NCBI GenBank assembly: GCA_014904845.1
Contig: MU119224.1
Span: 124,001-188,000, forward strand
From: Acephala macrosclerotiorum
Lineage: Eukaryota > Ascomycota > Leotiomycetes > Helotiales > Mollisiaceae
DNA length: 64,000 bases
Direction of reading: 5' to 3'
Notes under the pieces: generated by a model
The model's input: only the letters and a program-made list of their open reading frames with translations
Databases searched by the model: none
What the model was told of the DNA's origin: nothing
Shown here: positions 61,688 to 64,000 of the stretch, one piece after another
How the letters are laid out: each line of letters opens with the position of its first letter
How positions within the stretch are numbered: the stretch's first letter is position 1
Translations under genes and position numbers: made by a program

Positions 61688-62380
61688 CTTGACTTTGCAA
61701 GTTTTGTTAGTGTATGTAAGTGAATGGATTGCAGACTGGTAGATTGATGTTGTATAACAGGAACATATTGGAGAGGCTCAATATATTCTCAATGCTTGAG
61801 CAAAGAAGCATCAAGCCCCAGCCGCAAACCCCGGTCAGCAATACGGGACGAAAAAAAGATACGGTCTTGGCATATGTGACATGGGAGAAAAGTGACGTTA
61901 GAAGGATGATATCAAGGCGCTTTATGATTATTAAGAAGTTTCCAGCAAGGAACACGAATTAGACGAGACAGTTACAGATTGGAATACTTCCGACTTCAGA
62001 TAGTGAAGACGCAAATCATGCTTTCCGATCACGGCTGAAGAACGGCCGCTGTAAGCTTCACTAGTTGATGAGGAAGGAGTGCTTGGGGTCGAGAACTTCT
62101 CTCCTCAATTAAGCTAACTTGGGTATGTCCGAAATCGAATGGGTGATCATACATTAAACATGGAATTCCTGCTTGGGTTGGATCGAAGAAGCCCAACTAG
62201 GCTGTGGTTGCGCTTCGCAAACTCGCCACGGCCCTGCTTGCCGCTTGGAAGCTAAGCATGCACATCGTAAGTAATCGGGAACAACCGCATATTCGACGAT
62301 ATTGCATTATCCTGCTGTACCTACACAGCTATACCACGTCTAGACCAACCATCGGGGCCCTTCCAAGCCTGTACCTAGAG
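61688..62380. other. Intergenic, nothing supported
   Basis: The upstream region of the secreted protein gene and the 3' region of the transporter gene. Overlapping frames 61707-61962 on both strands have no domains. Confidence 0.4.
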
Positions 62381-64000
62381 TCAGTATACTTCTTTCGAAC
62401 AGAGCGGGGAGGAGGCTAAGTCAAATGCATTCTTCTGGGAGTTGCAGCGAGTAGAACTCGTGAACAGAGCCAGAAGAGAAATATGGCTCAGGAGGAGTCG
62501 ACTTACCCAAACCCAAAGTCCACATCCGACCCAGACTGAAATTGCCATTAGCCAGAAGGTAGATTCATAGCATTGCTTGCCATAACACAAAACATCTTCA
62601 TCCATATCACTGAAGGAAGATCCCTTGTTCGCTGCCCACTGATAAACATTCGAATAAATGATACCCCATATGGTCGCTCCCGCTGCGGGCACCATTGCCA
62701 CAATTCCCCAATTAGTGCCGAAGTTTTCAACACCCCAAATAACGCTAATAATAAGAGGCGTCAAACTGAAAAGGGCTCCGTACCCTGAACCGATCAGGGT
62801 TGATACTAGCCAGAATCGCTCGGCGTGATTCTGAATAAGGCCAGAAGCCAGGATGACTTGTCCAAGGGACAACATCAATGCAGATACGAGCAGGAACGTT
62901 ACTCGTGAAATTGTGAAGCGGGTTTCACGTGGTGGTAATGAGGCCAGAGAGTTGGCAGCTGATTGGTAGTGATGCGCTGCTGGAGTAGGAGCCAAGAGAT
63001 CGGTCATGGTACCAAAGAATATACGAGCAACCGTCGAAGTAATGGCAACGATGGAGACATGTGTAGCTGCGGATGTGGGGACGATAGCGACGACAGGATG
63101 TGGAGGATAGAGAGTGCCAATGATGGTACCCAAATTCGTGATGAAAGCTTCGCCAGGACCTGCAACACGTTAGGATCTAGCTTTCTTTAGGAAACAGAGA
63201 ACATACCTGATACCACGAGGAAACCCGCTGCCAGCCACCACATTGTGTGGTCTTTGAGGAATCTGCGGGTCTCCTCGTTCAACAGCCAAGTCTTCTTTCG
63301 AGCCTCCTCTTCTTCATGCACCTTATTGCCATCCTCTATACTCCGAACCTCCTGAGCATCATCATACAGGGCATTGTCGATCGCGCCATAGCCTCTGCCA
63401 CCTCGAAAGAACTCACTGTCCTCCAGGAGGCCGCTCCTCTCGAGCTCTTCGACCGCTTCATCGATCAATTCGTCTTCGTCAACAATCTTGAGCAGGAATG
63501 TTCCGAGCATGCCCACCGCCAGCAGTGTAAATGCCAGAAACAAAAAGAACTTGAACACATCCACATCGCCTCTCTCTCCATTATGCCTACGCTCATATAG
63601 TATCCGACTGCCGACCTGACTCTGCCACATCCCGCTGAGCCCGAAGGCAGCAATTGGACTTGCCAACGCCAATCCCTTATGCTTCCCCTTCCCGAAATTC
63701 TTCGCACACGTCGTGACAGCGCTGAGATACATCAACGTAGTTGCCATCCCGATAATAACAAATGCTGTCACCATAACCCACAGAGGCCAACCCCGCTCTA
63801 CTGTGTATCCGTAGATGTCCTTTGCCCCACTCTTATATGTGAATGCTGCCAGCAGATATCCCAACCCGAACAATATAGCGGAACAGAATGAAAGAGGAGC
63901 TGGTCCGTAGCGATCGCAGAAGTATCCGAATAAGGATACGGGGAGGTATAAAGCTAGCTCTGCTCCAATGACTACAATGTTGACCTGTAATTGTGTGTAC
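62381..64000 (-). CDS. Major facilitator superfamily transporter, MCH1-like (5' end beyond window)
   Basis: Exons visible are 64000-63207, 63159-62507 and 62434-62381; the start codon lies beyond the right edge. The frame is open to the edge (YTQLQVNIVVIGAELALYLP). Membrane spans include FGLGYLLAAFTY, WPLWVMVTAFVIIGMATTLMY, FKFFLFLAFTLLAVGMLGTFL, HTMWWLAAGFLVVSGPGEAF and FWLVSTLIGSGYGALFSLTP. A charged cytosolic loop separates the two halves, as in MCH1-type MFS transporters, which are related to monocarboxylate carriers although yeast Mch1 does not move monocarboxylates. DRYGPAPL is the short loop motif between spans 2 and 3. The small last exon (KNAFDLASSPLCSKEVY) follows a GTAAGT donor; its acceptor choice is an inference. 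Substrate unknown. Confidence 0.8.

Overview
The window is nuclear DNA of a filamentous ascomycete (Pezizomycotina). The genes are dense, sit on both strands and carry short introns (mostly 45-60 bases, GT..AG, CTAAC-type branch sites). The set is typical of that group: CreC, Gem1, an MCH1-type transporter, a Zn2Cys6 regulator, Ufd4, Not4, Ncr1 and a 30 kDa complex I subunit. I infer, without certainty, a leotiomycete or sordariomycete relative. Gene models were built by joining exons by hand across splice sites, checking phase and matching remembered protein families. No alignment or RNA evidence was available.

Layout: 1-2460 has no convincing gene. From 2.4 to 19 kb the window holds a flotillin (-), an unrecognised PPxY protein (+) behind a cluster of heat-shock-element-like palindromes, VPS11 (+), a small membrane protein (+), a PhyH-type dioxygenase (-), and a divergent pair creC (-)/gem1 (+). 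A BTB pseudogene remnant lies at 20.0-20.5 kb. Then come a DUF2433-type phosphoesterase with an RGG tail (+), COQ5 (-), a Zn2Cys6 regulator (-) and a decayed GMC oxidoreductase (+). The next stretch, 31.6-41.7 kb, holds branched-chain keto acid dehydrogenase E1 alpha (+), a CUE/SMR Cue2-like protein (-) and the large HECT ligase Ufd4 (-).

The part from 42 to 45 kb is poorly resolved and looks partly decayed. After it come NCR1 (+), the long Not4 gene (-) and a divergently transcribed complex I 30 kDa subunit (+). The last 6 kb is accessory-like: a small orphan protein, tRNA-like pol III promoter boxes beside a degenerate repeat, an F-box pseudogene, a small tail-anchored ORF, a small secreted cysteine-containing protein, and an MCH1-like transporter whose 5' end lies beyond the right edge.

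Most genes are independent housekeeping units. Mitochondrial functions recur (Gem1, COQ5, BCKDH E1 alpha, complex I), and so do ubiquitin and mRNA quality control functions (Ufd4, Not4, Cue2-like). I see no CRISPR array, intact transposon, rRNA or functional tRNA. The best leads for something undescribed are the palindrome-controlled PPxY orphan, the phosphoesterase-like/RGG protein with an altered metal site, and the decayed regulator/oxidoreductase pair.
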